A stretch of 64,000 nucleotides of DNA from Flavobacteriaceae bacterium. Its GTDB lineage: Bacteria > Bacteroidota > Bacteroidia > Flavobacteriales > Flavobacteriaceae. The stretch covers positions 496,001 through 560,000 of the forward strand of contig JANQSO010000007.1 of NCBI GenBank assembly GCA_028284005.1. The letters run 5' to 3'. The notes under the pieces are model-generated. The model ran no database searches and had not been told where the DNA came from. It saw only the letters and a list, made by a program, of their open reading frames with translations. Shown piece by piece: positions 43,982 to 53,903 of this stretch. Positions within the stretch are counted from its first letter, which is position 1; every line of letters begins with the position of its first letter. Position numbers and translations under genes: made by a program.

Positions 43982-44752
43982 TTAATTATTTCTTTCTGAA
44001 ATTGCCGTATGTATAACTTTATAACCGTCACCTAAAGCTTCAAAGACCTTATCTCTAAAACTTCGCTCCAGTTCCTGTTCTACGTCCATTAGCAATGCAG
44101 CCGCATCAACCTTTTGGGAGCTTTCATTTAAGATTCTCCGAGTTTGAATTTCGAGCTGTGCCTTTGCCAATAAAGCATCTACTTCTTCTGGGGTTATGGT
44201 CATTTTTGTCTTTTCCAGTTCCTTTACCCTGGCAACCACTTCTTCTACTTTTGAGTTAAGAAATGAAACTTCTTCGTTAATCTTGGTATTGGCTTCAATG
44301 GATTGTCCTTTTATTTCTTGTATTTCCACAATCGAAATTGCATCAGTATCTGTGTTTTTCTGTTCATTGATCCCAGATTTTTTTTCTTTCTGAGGTTGTA
44401 ATGCTTCGGTCTTGATTGGTTTCTCTGAAATGACCTCTTCAACAGCAACCTCTTCTCTGTTCATCTCCTGTGGAATGAATTCGGGTTTCTTTTGAGTTGT
44501 GTTCTTTTCCGGAGTATTTTTCTCTATAACAACTTCATTTGGTATATCTTCTGAAGGTTTAAAAATCAACGATCCTACAATTAAAATTGCTGCGATACCA
44601 GCCGCAATAGAAAACCAAAGTGTTTTGTTATTTGTCTTTTCATCTTTTTCAGCAAGCCTGGCTTCCAGTTTATCCCAGGCATCTTTTGAAGGTTGCAGCT
44701 CTCGTTCCTGCAACTTCTCTCTAATATTTTCTTCTAACTTAATGGGTGCCAT
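43982..44752 (-). CDS. Anti-sigma-factor-like membrane protein
   Basis: A 256-residue bitopic protein: cytoplasmic N-terminus (1-44), one membrane helix (about 45-64) and a Glu/Lys-rich periplasmic part. The N-terminus (DAWDKLEARLAEKDEK) resembles the sigma-binding region of Bacteroidota anti-sigma proteins. It overlaps the ECF sigma gene by 14 nt, which is typical of such pairs. No conserved zinc motif is visible. Function is inferred from topology and context. Confidence 0.72.
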   Translation of the reverse strand: MAPIKLEENIREKLQERELQPSKDAWDKLEARLAEKDEKTNNKTLWFSIAAGIAAILIVGSLIFKPSEDIPNEVVIEKNTPEKNTTQKKPEFIPQEMNREEVAVEEVISEKPIKTEALQPQKEKKSGINEQKNTDTDAISIVEIQEIKGQSIEANTKINEEVSFLNSKVEEVVARVKELEKTKMTITPEEVDALLAKAQLEIQTRRILNESSQKVDAAALLMDVEQELERSFRDKVFEALGDGYKVIHTAISERNN

Positions 44753-45302
44753 AACTAATATTGTTTTGTTTCACTTTTGATTGCAACATTTTACGTGCTT
44801 TGAACAATTGGGATTTTGAAGTGCTTTCGCTAATCTGTAACAGTTCTGCAATCTCACTGTGCTTATAGCCTTCCACGGCATATAAAATAAAAACCGTTTT
44901 GTAGCCATCCGGGAGAGAATCGATCATTTTTTGGATCTCTTCCACTTCCAGTTCCGTTTCTATATACGCTACATGCTCAATAGAATTTTCAATTTCTTTT
45001 TCGTTCTTAAAATTCAGCTTTTTGTCTCTTCGCAATTGTGAGATCGACTCGTTGACCATGATCCTGCGTATCCATCCTTCAAAACTTCCCTGGGCCTTAT
45101 AAGAATGTAAATGAGTAAAGACCTTTAAAAACCCAGTAAGCATCACCTCTTCAGCAATATCATTGTTCTTAATGTATTGGCGGCAAACACTCTGCATTTT
45201 AGGTGAGAACAATTCAAAAAGATCGTGCTGTGCCTTTCGGTTACCCTTTCCAGCTTTAGCTATTAGTTTTGAGTAATTTTTATGTAATGATATAATTTTC
45301 AA
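44739..45302 (-). CDS. ECF-type RNA polymerase sigma factor
   Basis: A 187-residue sigma-70 family factor with region 2 (about 20-95, FEGWIRRIMVNESISQLRR) and region 4 (about 125-180, YKTVFILYAVEGYKHSEIAELL), joined by a short linker without region 3, as in ECF factors. It is the first gene of the sigma/anti-sigma/barrel set. Confidence 0.92.
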   Translation of the reverse strand: MKIISLHKNYSKLIAKAGKGNRKAQHDLFELFSPKMQSVCRQYIKNNDIAEEVMLTGFLKVFTHLHSYKAQGSFEGWIRRIMVNESISQLRRDKKLNFKNEKEIENSIEHVAYIETELEVEEIQKMIDSLPDGYKTVFILYAVEGYKHSEIAELLQISESTSKSQLFKARKMLQSKVKQNNISYGTH

Positions 45303-45430
45303 AATACGCTACGCTTTTCAAAAGCTTCTATTTACAAAGACGCAGGTTCTTTTAAAAAGGTTGCCTGAGAATTGTCACTAAGTAATAAATATCTTTTTAA
45401 TGGACCCATACGGCAGATATTCTATGCAGA

Positions 45431-46408
45431 TTACTTTTTTCTATCGATCACATAATTCACCATTAACTCTAAGGATTCTTTGTAAGGAGATGGCGGATAC
45501 TGCCGGAGCAGTTCTAGGGCTTGCGCCTGATACTCCTTCATTTTGGAAATTGCATACTCTAAGCCTCCGGTTTCTTTTACAAATTTAATAACCTCCTTTA
45601 CACGTTTTTTGTCTTTGTTGTGGTTCTTAACCGAATTGATCAGCCAACGTTTGTCTTTTTCCGATGCATGTGTCAACGCATAGATCAAAGGAAGTGTCAT
45701 TTTCTGTTCTTTAATATCTATCCCGGTAGGCTTACCAATTTGTTCTTCACCGTAATCAAAAAGATCGTCCTTAATTTGAAAAGCGGTGCCTATCAATTCT
45801 CCAAATTTTCGTAAGGTCTCAACTTCGGTTTTAGGGGCATTAACAGATTGTGCGCCCATAGCGCAACAGGCGGCGATAAGCGTTGCGGTTTTTTGACGGA
45901 TGATCTCAAAGTAGACTTCTTCGGTAATATCAAGTTTTCGTGCTTTTTCGATCTGTAACAGCTCTCCTTCGCTCATTTCCCGTACCGCAACCGAAATGAT
46001 CTTAAGCAGGTCAAAATCATTATTATCAATGGAGAGCAGAAGTCCTTTTGACAGTAAGTAATCCCCTACAAGCACAGCGATCTTATTTTTCCACAAGGCA
46101 TTTATGCTAAAAAAGCCGCGGCGCCTGTTACTATCGTCCACAACATCATCATGTACCAAAGTAGCGGTATGTATCAATTCGATCACTGATGCCCCTCTAT
46201 ATGTACGCTCATTGAGCTCTCCGTTATTGGTCATTTTAGCAATGAGAAAGACAAACATAGGCCGCATTTGCTTTCCTTTCCTGTTTACTACATAATGCGT
46301 AATTCTATTGAGAAGAGATACTTTTGAGGACATTGCCACAGAAAACTTTTTTTCAAAAAGTTCCATTTCGTACTCAATGGGCAATTTTATTTGAGATACT
46401 ATTTTCAT
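45431..46408 (-). CDS. Polyprenyl diphosphate synthase
   Basis: A 325-residue trans-isoprenyl synthase. First Asp-rich motif DDVVD at 87-91 (followed by DSNRRRG), second motif DDLFD near 214. It condenses isopentenyl diphosphate with an allylic primer; long-chain products feed quinones. Product chain length cannot be read reliably here. Usually annotated as octaprenyl or related synthase in flavobacteria. Confidence 0.93.
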   Translation of the reverse strand: MKIVSQIKLPIEYEMELFEKKFSVAMSSKVSLLNRITHYVVNRKGKQMRPMFVFLIAKMTNNGELNERTYRGASVIELIHTATLVHDDVVDDSNRRRGFFSINALWKNKIAVLVGDYLLSKGLLLSIDNNDFDLLKIISVAVREMSEGELLQIEKARKLDITEEVYFEIIRQKTATLIAACCAMGAQSVNAPKTEVETLRKFGELIGTAFQIKDDLFDYGEEQIGKPTGIDIKEQKMTLPLIYALTHASEKDKRWLINSVKNHNKDKKRVKEVIKFVKETGGLEYAISKMKEYQAQALELLRQYPPSPYKESLELMVNYVIDRKK

Positions 46409-46509
46409 TGTATTGTCAAAAATAAGTTAAAAAACTATTCATTATTTAATATTTTTCCTCTTCTTTTACTATCTTTAGGGCTTATTAATTCTAATTAAAA
46501 AAATAGATC

Positions 46510-47382
46510 ATGAAAAAAATTACTTTATTAGCAGTCCTTTTTGCTGCTTTTGCTATGAATGCACAAACCGTTCTTTGGGAAGAGAACTTCGAAACCCAAG
46601 CTGTTGGGGATAATGTTGGTGAAGATACTGACATCCCTGCAGATTTTCTATCTTATGATGTAGATGGAGATGGATTTAATTGGGGACTAACAAATCCTGT
46701 AAACTATACACAGCCTTTTGGAGATATTTATGTTGGTAATAATTTCATTATTTCTGCTTCATTTATTACTACTGGTGCAGGCGGTAATGGAGGCCAGGGA
46801 GCTTTATCTCCAAATAATATTCTTGTAACACCAATGGTTAGTATCCCTTCGGGTGCTTCCGGAGTAGATTTAACTTATTTTGTAGGTTCCGGTACAGATC
46901 CTAACTTCTTTAGTGAAACATATTCTGTTACAGTAACTACTTCTAGTGACCAAGCTGATATTTTAGCGGCAACTCCTGTATTTTCTACTACTCTTTCTTT
47001 CCAGGGTGGAGAAGTAAATACTATCAACCTTGATGCTTTTGCAGGACAGGATGTTTATATTGCTTTTAGACACCATGACACTACAGATGAGTGGGTTATA
47101 GGACTTGATGACCTTAAAGTAGAAGCTGCTACATTAAGTGTTGGTGACAATGTATTTGAAGGTTTCAAGTATTTTGTTGATGCTGACAGCCAATTACGTT
47201 TAAGCGCTAACCTTCCTTTGGAAAGCTTAAGACTATACAACGTTCTTGGTCAGGAAGTTATTTCTCAAAAATTATCTGATATCAACGAGACTATTAGCCT
47301 TTCAGCACTTAACACTGGTGTTTATATCGCTTCTGTTTCAATCAATGGAGTTAACAAGACTTTCAAAATTGTAAAGAAATAA
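46510..47382 (+). CDS. Secreted protein with choice-of-anchor J-like domain and T9SS sorting domain
   Basis: A 290-residue protein with a Sec signal peptide (1-18, ends MNAQ), an N-terminal jelly-roll-like domain (about 20-205: LWEENFE, DGDGFNWG, DEWVIGLDDLKVE), and a C-terminal T9SS type A sorting domain (about 215-290: LRLYNVLGQEV, LNTGVYIASV, TFKIVKK). It is exported by T9SS and anchored or released outside. Ligand unknown. Confidence 0.85.
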   Translation: MKKITLLAVLFAAFAMNAQTVLWEENFETQAVGDNVGEDTDIPADFLSYDVDGDGFNWGLTNPVNYTQPFGDIYVGNNFIISASFITTGAGGNGGQGALSPNNILVTPMVSIPSGASGVDLTYFVGSGTDPNFFSETYSVTVTTSSDQADILAATPVFSTTLSFQGGEVNTINLDAFAGQDVYIAFRHHDTTDEWVIGLDDLKVEAATLSVGDNVFEGFKYFVDADSQLRLSANLPLESLRLYNVLGQEVISQKLSDINETISLSALNTGVYIASVSINGVNKTFKIVKK

Positions 47383-47403
47383 TTACTTATTTTTTGTAAT
47401 AAA

Positions 47404-47430
47404 AAAAGAGCGGCTTAAAGCCGCTCTTTT
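47404..47430. terminator. Bidirectional terminator between the 46510 gene and rlmN
   Basis: AAAAGAGCGGCTT and AAGCCGCTCTTTT form a nearly perfect GC-rich palindrome between two convergent genes, with A and T runs at its ends. Confidence 0.85.
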
Positions 47431-47433
47431 TAG

Positions 47434-48474
47434 TTAATGCTTATTTGCCAATTGCCCACAAGCTGCATCAATATCTTTTCCTCGACTTCGTCGCACGGTA
47501 ACCGGAATCCTGTTCCTTTCCAGTACTGCTATATATTGATCGATCGCAGTATCTGAGGCTTGTTGAAACTCTCCATCATCAATAGGATTGTACTCAATGA
47601 TATTCACCTTTGAAGGTGCATATTTACAAAAACGCACCAGGGCATCTATATCTTCTTTGCTATCGTTGATTCCTTTCCAAACCACATATTCGTATGTAAT
47701 TATTCGACCGGTTTTAGCATACCAATATTCCAGTGATTCCCGCAGGTCTTCCAAATTAAAACTCTTTGCAAAGGGCATAATTTGTTCGCGTGTTTCTTGT
47801 ATGGCAGAATGAAGGGAAACCGCCAGGTTGAACTTCACTTCATCATCTGCAAGTTTCTTAATCATTTTTGGAACCCCTGAAGTAGAAAGTGTAATTCGCT
47901 TAGGGGACATCCCCAGGCCTTCATTAGAAGTAATTTTGTCTATTGCCTTCAGTACATTCTTATAATTCATCAATGGTTCTCCCATTCCCATAAAAACAAT
48001 ATTAGACAAGGGCCTGTCATGATACAATCTGCTTTCCTTATCAATGGCAACCACCTGGTCATAAATCTCATCAGGATTGAGGTTTCTCATTCGTTTTAAG
48101 CGGGCAGTAGCACAAAATTTACAATCCAGGCTACATCCTACCTGAGAAGAAACACAAGCTGTTGTTCTTTTTTCAGTAGGAATTAAAACAGATTCCACAA
48201 TAAGGCCATCGTGTAACTTTACAGCATTCTTTACTGTACCGTCTTTACTTTTTTGAAGACTGTCAACTTCAATATGATTGATCACAAAATTGGCTTCCAA
48301 ATGGGCTCGTGTTCCTTTGGAAATATTGGTCATATCCTCAAAGCTGTGGATTCCTTTGCCCCAAAGCCATTCGTATACCTGATTCCCCCGAAAAGCCTTA
48401 TCCCCAATACTCACAAAAAAATTACGTAGCTCTTCTTTGGATAATGCGCGTATGTCTTTTTTTTCTGAAACCAT
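47434..48474 (-). CDS. rlmN: 23S rRNA/tRNA (adenine-C2)-methyltransferase RlmN
   Basis: A 346-residue radical SAM enzyme. Cluster motif CSLDCKFC (C114, C118, C121) and the C-terminal catalytic Cys339 in DAACGQL are present. It methylates C2 of A2503 in 23S rRNA and A37 of some tRNAs. The motif set separates it from the resistance enzyme Cfr mainly by context; nothing suggests Cfr. Confidence 0.95.
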   Translation of the reverse strand: MVSEKKDIRALSKEELRNFFVSIGDKAFRGNQVYEWLWGKGIHSFEDMTNISKGTRAHLEANFVINHIEVDSLQKSKDGTVKNAVKLHDGLIVESVLIPTEKRTTACVSSQVGCSLDCKFCATARLKRMRNLNPDEIYDQVVAIDKESRLYHDRPLSNIVFMGMGEPLMNYKNVLKAIDKITSNEGLGMSPKRITLSTSGVPKMIKKLADDEVKFNLAVSLHSAIQETREQIMPFAKSFNLEDLRESLEYWYAKTGRIITYEYVVWKGINDSKEDIDALVRFCKYAPSKVNIIEYNPIDDGEFQQASDTAIDQYIAVLERNRIPVTVRRSRGKDIDAACGQLANKH

Positions 48475-48566
48475 TAGATTGCAAAAATACTGTTTACCTG
48501 GCAGTCGGCATTACCCCTTTACGATTTTTTAAGTCTTTTTGGAAAATGAATAGAAGGAGTGTACGA

Positions 48567-50231
48567 TTATCGTCTTATGATAATCTTTTTGGTTATTTCG
48601 GAACTGCTTTCTCCATCAACAAGTCGTAGAAAATAAATTCCTTCCGAAAAACGATCTATACGTATGGTATTCATTGTATTTGATACAGATCCTGAAATTA
48701 ATTGTTTACCAATCACATCATAAAGACTGTAGGATAGGTTTGGATAGCGACTATTCATTACAGTAATGTAATTACTTGCCGGATTAGGATATATATCTAA
48801 AGTACCGTTGATTTGAATATCCGGAACATTCAGTATGTTTTGCAATGTTTCTACTGTAGATTGTCCTGTATTTAGCGGATCTAACCAATCCTTTAAGCGG
48901 GTTTCCGGTGTAAGGCCGGCATCCCAGGAGACACCAAATCTTCCATAGATATCATAATCACCATTGTTACTTGTGCCATCGCAAAAGGATTGTCCCGCAT
49001 ATAGTTGGCCTATTATTCTTCCATCCTGGTTAAATAGAGGAGACCCCGAAGAACCACTTTCTGTAGTTCCAATTTCCCATCCATTACCTGTTCCTACGGA
49101 AGTACCTCCAATGAGCCAAACATCTGTACCGGAAGCAATCTCCTTAACAGCTCCACTATCATCACGGCATATCTTCATTATATCTCCATTTGGATGATGG
49201 ATCCCTACTTCAAACTCCGGTAGTGCATCAGAATTATCCCAACCTGCAAAAGCGATATCCCACGAATCCGGTATATTATTAAATAACTCTACCAATGCAA
49301 AATCACTCTGTGCATTATTGGCACGTACTTCTGCACCACTCATTGTGAAATTGGTTTGGAGGTCTGCACTTTCCTCTTCTTCTGCACATACAGGGTTAGG
49401 ACTAATCCAGTTAAAACGAATTGACCAAAATGCAGGGTCACTATTCTCCAAACAATGATTTGCTGTTAATAAGTAAGGTGTTTTGTCTCCTGCTGTATTA
49501 TTAATTAAAGATGCAGAGCATAAAAAGCCATTTCCAAGGTTGAGTATATTCACAGCTTTTTTTATGATATCCTTTTTGTCATCAAAATCTTCGCCAATGG
49601 AGCAATTAACATCATAATTACAATCTCCCGAATCATTCAATCCTCTTATGGAATCCACAAAAGTGTCTATTTTACCCATACGGTATCCATGGATTATACT
49701 TCCTATTTCCAGTTCTACATCTTCTGATACCGATGGAGGTTCATAATACTCCAGCCAAATAATATCCCCATTTATAAACCAGGAGCCTAATTGATTACTG
49801 GCTCTGTTATTTTTCCTGGTATATGTTTTGGAAGTTTCAGTCCGCTCATCATTATACAAATAGAATCTCGCACCTTCGGGTAGATAAAAATCGTTAAAAT
49901 TTACACTAATGTTAATAGCATCTGTAGATTTAATAGCCATTTGCCATATCCTGCCCCTATTATGAGGCAAAGTTGTCCAAACCCCATCTTCATTTACATC
50001 CAGCCTAAGGGGCCTGCTAATTCCGTAACGCCAGGGAAGGCTTTTATCCAGGTCATTGACACTATCTTCTGCATGAATAGCTTCCAGATCCAAGGGAGGT
50101 AATTCAACCGCAGGTGACATTCTATTGTTTATATTAAGCACCCAACTCACGGGAATATCATCACTGAACTCCTGCGAATAAGACGCAAAAACAAACGCGA
50201 ATAAAAAAAAGGAAAGTAGTGTTCTTTTCAT
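48567..50231 (-). CDS. T9SS-secreted trypsin-like serine endopeptidase
   Basis: A 554-residue protein with signal peptide (1-19, ends SYSQ), an N-terminal pro-region (about 20-200), a chymotrypsin-fold domain (about 205-440), and a C-terminal T9SS sorting domain (about 475-554: YPNPASNYI, LYDVIGKQLIS, FSEGIYFLRL). The catalytic triad is His259 (LLTANHC), Asp310 (QSDFALVEL) and Ser397 (GSSGSPLF). This resembles lysyl-endopeptidase-type secreted proteases; specificity is inferred, not shown. Upstream lies the queA terminator. Confidence 0.88.
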   Translation of the reverse strand: MKRTLLSFFLFAFVFASYSQEFSDDIPVSWVLNINNRMSPAVELPPLDLEAIHAEDSVNDLDKSLPWRYGISRPLRLDVNEDGVWTTLPHNRGRIWQMAIKSTDAINISVNFNDFYLPEGARFYLYNDERTETSKTYTRKNNRASNQLGSWFINGDIIWLEYYEPPSVSEDVELEIGSIIHGYRMGKIDTFVDSIRGLNDSGDCNYDVNCSIGEDFDDKKDIIKKAVNILNLGNGFLCSASLINNTAGDKTPYLLTANHCLENSDPAFWSIRFNWISPNPVCAEEEESADLQTNFTMSGAEVRANNAQSDFALVELFNNIPDSWDIAFAGWDNSDALPEFEVGIHHPNGDIMKICRDDSGAVKEIASGTDVWLIGGTSVGTGNGWEIGTTESGSSGSPLFNQDGRIIGQLYAGQSFCDGTSNNGDYDIYGRFGVSWDAGLTPETRLKDWLDPLNTGQSTVETLQNILNVPDIQINGTLDIYPNPASNYITVMNSRYPNLSYSLYDVIGKQLISGSVSNTMNTIRIDRFSEGIYFLRLVDGESSSEITKKIIIRR

Positions 50232-50314
50232 TTAATCACCAAACTGGTTAAACTATAAGAATACTAAGGTACTTTTTTATTTTGATATTTGAAAACCAAA
50301 TTTGTTAGAAAGAC

Positions 50315-50343
50315 AAAAGTCCTGAAGGAATATCAGGACTTTT
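50315..50343 (-). terminator. Terminator after queA
   Basis: AAAAGTCCTGA (50315-50325) pairs with TCAGGACTTTT (50333-50343) around a 7-nt loop, followed on the minus strand by GTCTTTC. It lies 30 nt past the queA stop. Confidence 0.8.
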
Positions 50344-50373
50344 GGCAGTTATATTTTTTAAATAAAAGTTGTA

Positions 50374-51423
50374 TTAGATAATTAGCATTGCATCTCCATA
50401 GGTATAAAAACGATATTTCTCCTTAATAGCTTCCGCATATGCTTCTTTAATGAACTCATGGCCTGCAAAAGCAGAAACCATCATTAATAGAGTTGATTTT
50501 GGAGTATGGAAATTAGTTACCATTGTATTGGCAATACTGAAATCATAAGGGGGAAAGATAAACTTATTGGTCCATCCCGTATAGTCGTTCAAGGTTCTGT
50601 CTGAAGACACCGAACTCTCCAAAGCTCGCATGACTGTAGTTCCCACAGCACAAATACGCCTTTTCTGCTCAATACCATTGTTTATGGTTTTAACGGCCTC
50701 TTCGCTAATAATGATCTCTTCAGAATCCATTTTATGTTTTGAAAGGTCCTCAACCTCAACAGGGCTAAATGTACCCAGGCCTACATGCAATGTAACTTCG
50801 GCAAAATCTATCCCTTTAATCTCAAGGCGCTTCAAAAGATGTTTTGAAAAGTGTAATCCGGCAGTAGGTGCAGCAACAGCTCCTTCTCTTTTAGCAAAGA
50901 TTGTTTGATATCGTTCTGCATCTTCAGGTTCAACATCTCTCTTGATATACTTGGGAAGTGGGGTCTCTCCCAGTTCTGTTAATTTATTACGAAACTCTTC
51001 ATACGAGCCATCAAACAAAAACCTAAGTGTTCTTCCCCGGGAAGTAGTATTGTCTATAACTTCAGCCACCAAAGATTCATCATCACCAAAATATAGTTTA
51101 TTTCCAATTCTAATTTTACGTGCAGGATCTACTAAAACATCCCACAGGCGCGTTTCAGAATTTAATTCGCGCAATAAAAACACCTCTATACGGGCACCTG
51201 TTTTTTCCTTATTACCAAATAATCTGGCAGGAAAAACCTTTGTGTTGTTAAGTACCAATACATCGTCTTCTTCAAAATAGTCAATAAGGTCTTTAAACAT
51301 CTTGTGTTCAATGGTCTTATCTTTACGATTTAGTACCATTAAGCGTGCTTCGTCTCTATTTGCTGCAGGGTATTCGGCTAATAGTTCTTGAGGAAGGTTA
51401 AAGTTAAAATTGGATAATTTCAT
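50374..51423 (-). CDS. queA: S-adenosylmethionine:tRNA ribosyltransferase-isomerase
   Basis: A 349-residue enzyme when started at the ATG at 51421-51423 ([19 protein letters not shown]), the usual QueA N-terminus; 13 further codons are open upstream. Motifs FPARLFGNK and [10 protein letters not shown] are family-specific. It transfers ribose from SAM to make epoxyqueuosine in tRNA. Lies downstream of aroA. Confidence 0.94.
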   Translation of the reverse strand: MKLSNFNFNLPQELLAEYPAANRDEARLMVLNRKDKTIEHKMFKDLIDYFEEDDVLVLNNTKVFPARLFGNKEKTGARIEVFLLRELNSETRLWDVLVDPARKIRIGNKLYFGDDESLVAEVIDNTTSRGRTLRFLFDGSYEEFRNKLTELGETPLPKYIKRDVEPEDAERYQTIFAKREGAVAAPTAGLHFSKHLLKRLEIKGIDFAEVTLHVGLGTFSPVEVEDLSKHKMDSEEIIISEEAVKTINNGIEQKRRICAVGTTVMRALESSVSSDRTLNDYTGWTNKFIFPPYDFSIANTMVTNFHTPKSTLLMMVSAFAGHEFIKEAYAEAIKEKYRFYTYGDAMLII

Positions 51424-51506
51424 TCCCATGGCAGAAAGTGGTTTTGTATTAAAAAGTGGCAAATATACAACCTCAACATAGGGGTTGTCAAGTAAAAGCC
51501 GATTTA

Positions 51507-52739
51507 TTATTGATAATTGAGCACAATACCCATTTTTTGAAGAGAAGACCAGAAAGCAGGAAAAGATTTTGAAACTACCTTTGGGTCATTGATCTGTAGC
51601 GGAGTTTTTAATGCCAAAGGCGCAAAAGCCATAGCCATACGGTGGTCGTTATACGTATCAACAGCAATGTGTTCTTTTATTTCTTTTGAAGGAAAGAGTT
51701 CCAGGCTGTCTTTTCCAATACGAACTTCGGCTCCCAGTTTTTCCAATTCGGTCTTTAATGCTAAAAGGCGGTCGGTCTCTTTGATCTTTAAAGTATGCAG
51801 CCCTGTTAGTTTACAGCTTATTTTTAAGCCGAAACAAGTTACGGCAAGCGTTTGAGCAATGTCCGGTGTATTCACCAAATGCAACTCCATATGCTTTGGA
51901 AGTTCCAGATTACCTTTTGAAAGCGTAAGTGATGTTTCCAAAGAATTAAACGTTGTAGAAACTCCAAAAGGTCTAAAGATTGAGACTAATTCTGAATCTC
52001 CTTGCAAACTTCCTTCACGGAAACTTTTTAAAGTGACCGAAAGATCTTCAGACAAAGCAACCAGACTGTAAAAATAAGAAGCAGAGCTCCAATCGGATTC
52101 TACAGTAATTGTTGTGTCTTTGATCTTTTTTAATGGTTGTATTTCAATTTTATTTCCAGAAAAATGACACAAAACACCTATTTTTTTCAGCAAAGAGAGT
52201 GTCATTTTTATATAAGGGACCGAAGTTGCTTTGCCTTCCAAATAAATTGTCAACCCATTTGGAAGTGACGGTGCTATAAGCATTAAAGCAGAAATATACT
52301 GACTACTAACAGTGGCTTCTACTGTAACATTTTTTTTTACAAGCTCTTTTCCTACAATACTCAGCGGTGGAAAACCTTCTTCACCGAGGTATGTTATTTC
52401 TGCTCCCAGGCTTCGAAGCGCCTCCACTAAAACAGCAATCGGCCTTTGTTTCATTCGCTCACTACCGGTAAGTTGTATCTTTTTCCCCGTTTGTGATGCA
52501 AAATAGGCGGTAAGAAAACGCATTGCAGTACCGGCATGGCCAATATCGATCGTTCCGCTATTAACTTTAAGGCCTTTTTTTAAAACTTCGGTATCATCGC
52601 TTTCAGAAAGGTTTTCAAGTATAAGGTTTGGATAAATTGCCTTTAATATAAGCAGCCTGTTAGATTCGCTTTTGGAGCCGGTAATTTCATCTTTCGGCAT
52701 TTTTTCAAAGCTTTTACCTTTTTTCAGTGAGACCTTCAT
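51507..52739 (-). CDS. aroA: 3-phosphoshikimate 1-carboxyvinyltransferase (EPSP synthase)
   Basis: A 410-residue EPSP synthase of the shikimate pathway. It is somewhat shorter than E. coli AroA (427). Motifs seen: GSKSESNR (22-29), NAGTAMRF-like [23 protein letters not shown], and near the end [13 protein letters not shown] and [14 protein letters not shown]. Its product supports the aromatic pathway genes at 55-57 kb. Confidence 0.93.
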   Translation of the reverse strand: MKVSLKKGKSFEKMPKDEITGSKSESNRLLILKAIYPNLILENLSESDDTEVLKKGLKVNSGTIDIGHAGTAMRFLTAYFASQTGKKIQLTGSERMKQRPIAVLVEALRSLGAEITYLGEEGFPPLSIVGKELVKKNVTVEATVSSQYISALMLIAPSLPNGLTIYLEGKATSVPYIKMTLSLLKKIGVLCHFSGNKIEIQPLKKIKDTTITVESDWSSASYFYSLVALSEDLSVTLKSFREGSLQGDSELVSIFRPFGVSTTFNSLETSLTLSKGNLELPKHMELHLVNTPDIAQTLAVTCFGLKISCKLTGLHTLKIKETDRLLALKTELEKLGAEVRIGKDSLELFPSKEIKEHIAVDTYNDHRMAMAFAPLALKTPLQINDPKVVSKSFPAFWSSLQKMGIVLNYQ

Positions 52740-52978
52740 TCCAGAGGTTCTTTATTTTTAAGTTTTTTTCTAAACTTTCCATACGTAACAAAGAATCCAT
52801 ATACAAACCCTGCTGCAGTTATCCCCAATAAGAAAAGAAGTGGATCCTGCTCCGTAAAAAATGCCATATCAAATCCTTCTATGGCCCATTTTATAAGAAT
52901 GAAAAGTAGAATAAAAGCTAATCCTAATGACAGGACCGATTTCCAAAACCCTTTATGTGACACAATTTGTTTGAACAT
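52736..52978 (-). CDS. Small membrane protein of unknown function
   Basis: An 80-residue protein with two membrane helices (about 13-32 and 43-62) and a Lys-rich C-terminus. The pattern, and its place between a MazG-like gene and aroA, matches small DUF6327-like proteins found at this locus in flavobacteria, but I cannot assign a family with confidence. It overlaps the aroA start by 4 nt. Confidence 0.65.
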   Translation of the reverse strand: MFKQIVSHKGFWKSVLSLGLAFILLFILIKWAIEGFDMAFFTEQDPLLFLLGITAAGFVYGFFVTYGKFRKKLKNKEPLE

Positions 52979-53305
52979 CTATTTAAGTTTTTCGTTTCCA
53001 TGATGACGGTCGTGATCTCTTTTGGTCTTTATTTCTAGTTTTTTGTCAAAAGCCTTCTGGAGGTCAACTCCCGTTTGATTTGCCAGACACAAAATTACAA
53101 AAACTACATCTGCCAGTTCTTCACCAAGGTCCTTATTTTTATCGCTGTCTTTTTCACTTTGTTCGCCATAGCGCCTTGCAATAATACGTGCTACTTCGCC
53201 TACTTCTTCGGTTAGTTGTGCCATATTGGTAAGTTCATTGAAGTAGCGTACTCCATGTTCCTTTATCCAATTATCTACTGCTAGCTGGGCGTTTTGAATA
53301 TTCAT
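52979..53305 (-). CDS. MazG-like nucleotide pyrophosphohydrolase
   Basis: A 108-residue all-helical protein with the EExxE..ExxD metal-binding pattern of MazG/iMazG enzymes (EEVGEVARI near 31-39 and GEELADVVFV near 62-71). These hydrolyse nucleoside triphosphates to monophosphates, often for house-cleaning. It abuts the small membrane gene. Confidence 0.85.
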   Translation of the reverse strand: MNIQNAQLAVDNWIKEHGVRYFNELTNMAQLTEEVGEVARIIARRYGEQSEKDSDKNKDLGEELADVVFVILCLANQTGVDLQKAFDKKLEIKTKRDHDRHHGNEKLK

Positions 53306-53450
53306 AATTTATTTAATAATGCGATTACTATTGTTTTAAGAGGAAATTAATAATAGAAGTGCTATGAAATAAGAATGCATATAATAATTTTCATGGGGAG
53401 TAGTGAATTATGCAGCTAAGATAATAAGTTATTTTAAAACTTGTTTGCGA
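53306..53450. other. Intergenic gap between dtd and the MazG-like gene
   Basis: 145 AT-rich bases with no hairpin, palindrome or coding frame that I can support. Confidence 0.5.
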
Positions 53451-53903
53451 TTACTCCTTGCTTTTTGAATCGATCATTATAGTCACAGGGCCATCATTTA
53501 CAAGTGTTACATCCATCATGGCACCGAAGACCCCTGTTTGTACTTTTTTATTTAGTTCCATCTCCATCCGGGTCACAAATGTTTCGTATAAAGGAATTGC
53601 AATTTCCGGGCGAGCGGCCTTAATAAAAGATGGCCTGTTTCCTTTTTTGGTGCTTGCATGCAAGGTAAACTGGCTTACAACGATCACATCTCCTTTACTA
53701 TCCAGTATTGAATTGTTCATTGCTCCGTTTTCGTCTGAAAAAACCCGAAGGCGGGCGATCTTACCTGCCAGCCAATTAATGTCTTCCTGTACATCTTCTG
53801 TTTCTATTCCCAATAAAACAAGAAATCCATTTTTGATCTCCGAAATGATCTTTCCTTCTACAGCAACCGAAGCTTCTTTTACTCTTTGTACTACAGCTCT
53901 CAT
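53451..53903 (-). CDS. dtd: D-aminoacyl-tRNA deacylase
   Basis: A 150-residue homodimeric enzyme. Signature motifs SQFTLHAST (near 77-85) and the cross-dimer GPVTIMID at the C-terminus are present. It removes D-amino acids from mischarged tRNAs. Overlaps the rsgA stop by 1 nt. Confidence 0.95.
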   Translation of the reverse strand: MRAVVQRVKEASVAVEGKIISEIKNGFLVLLGIETEDVQEDINWLAGKIARLRVFSDENGAMNNSILDSKGDVIVVSQFTLHASTKKGNRPSFIKAARPEIAIPLYETFVTRMEMELNKKVQTGVFGAMMDVTLVNDGPVTIMIDSKSKE

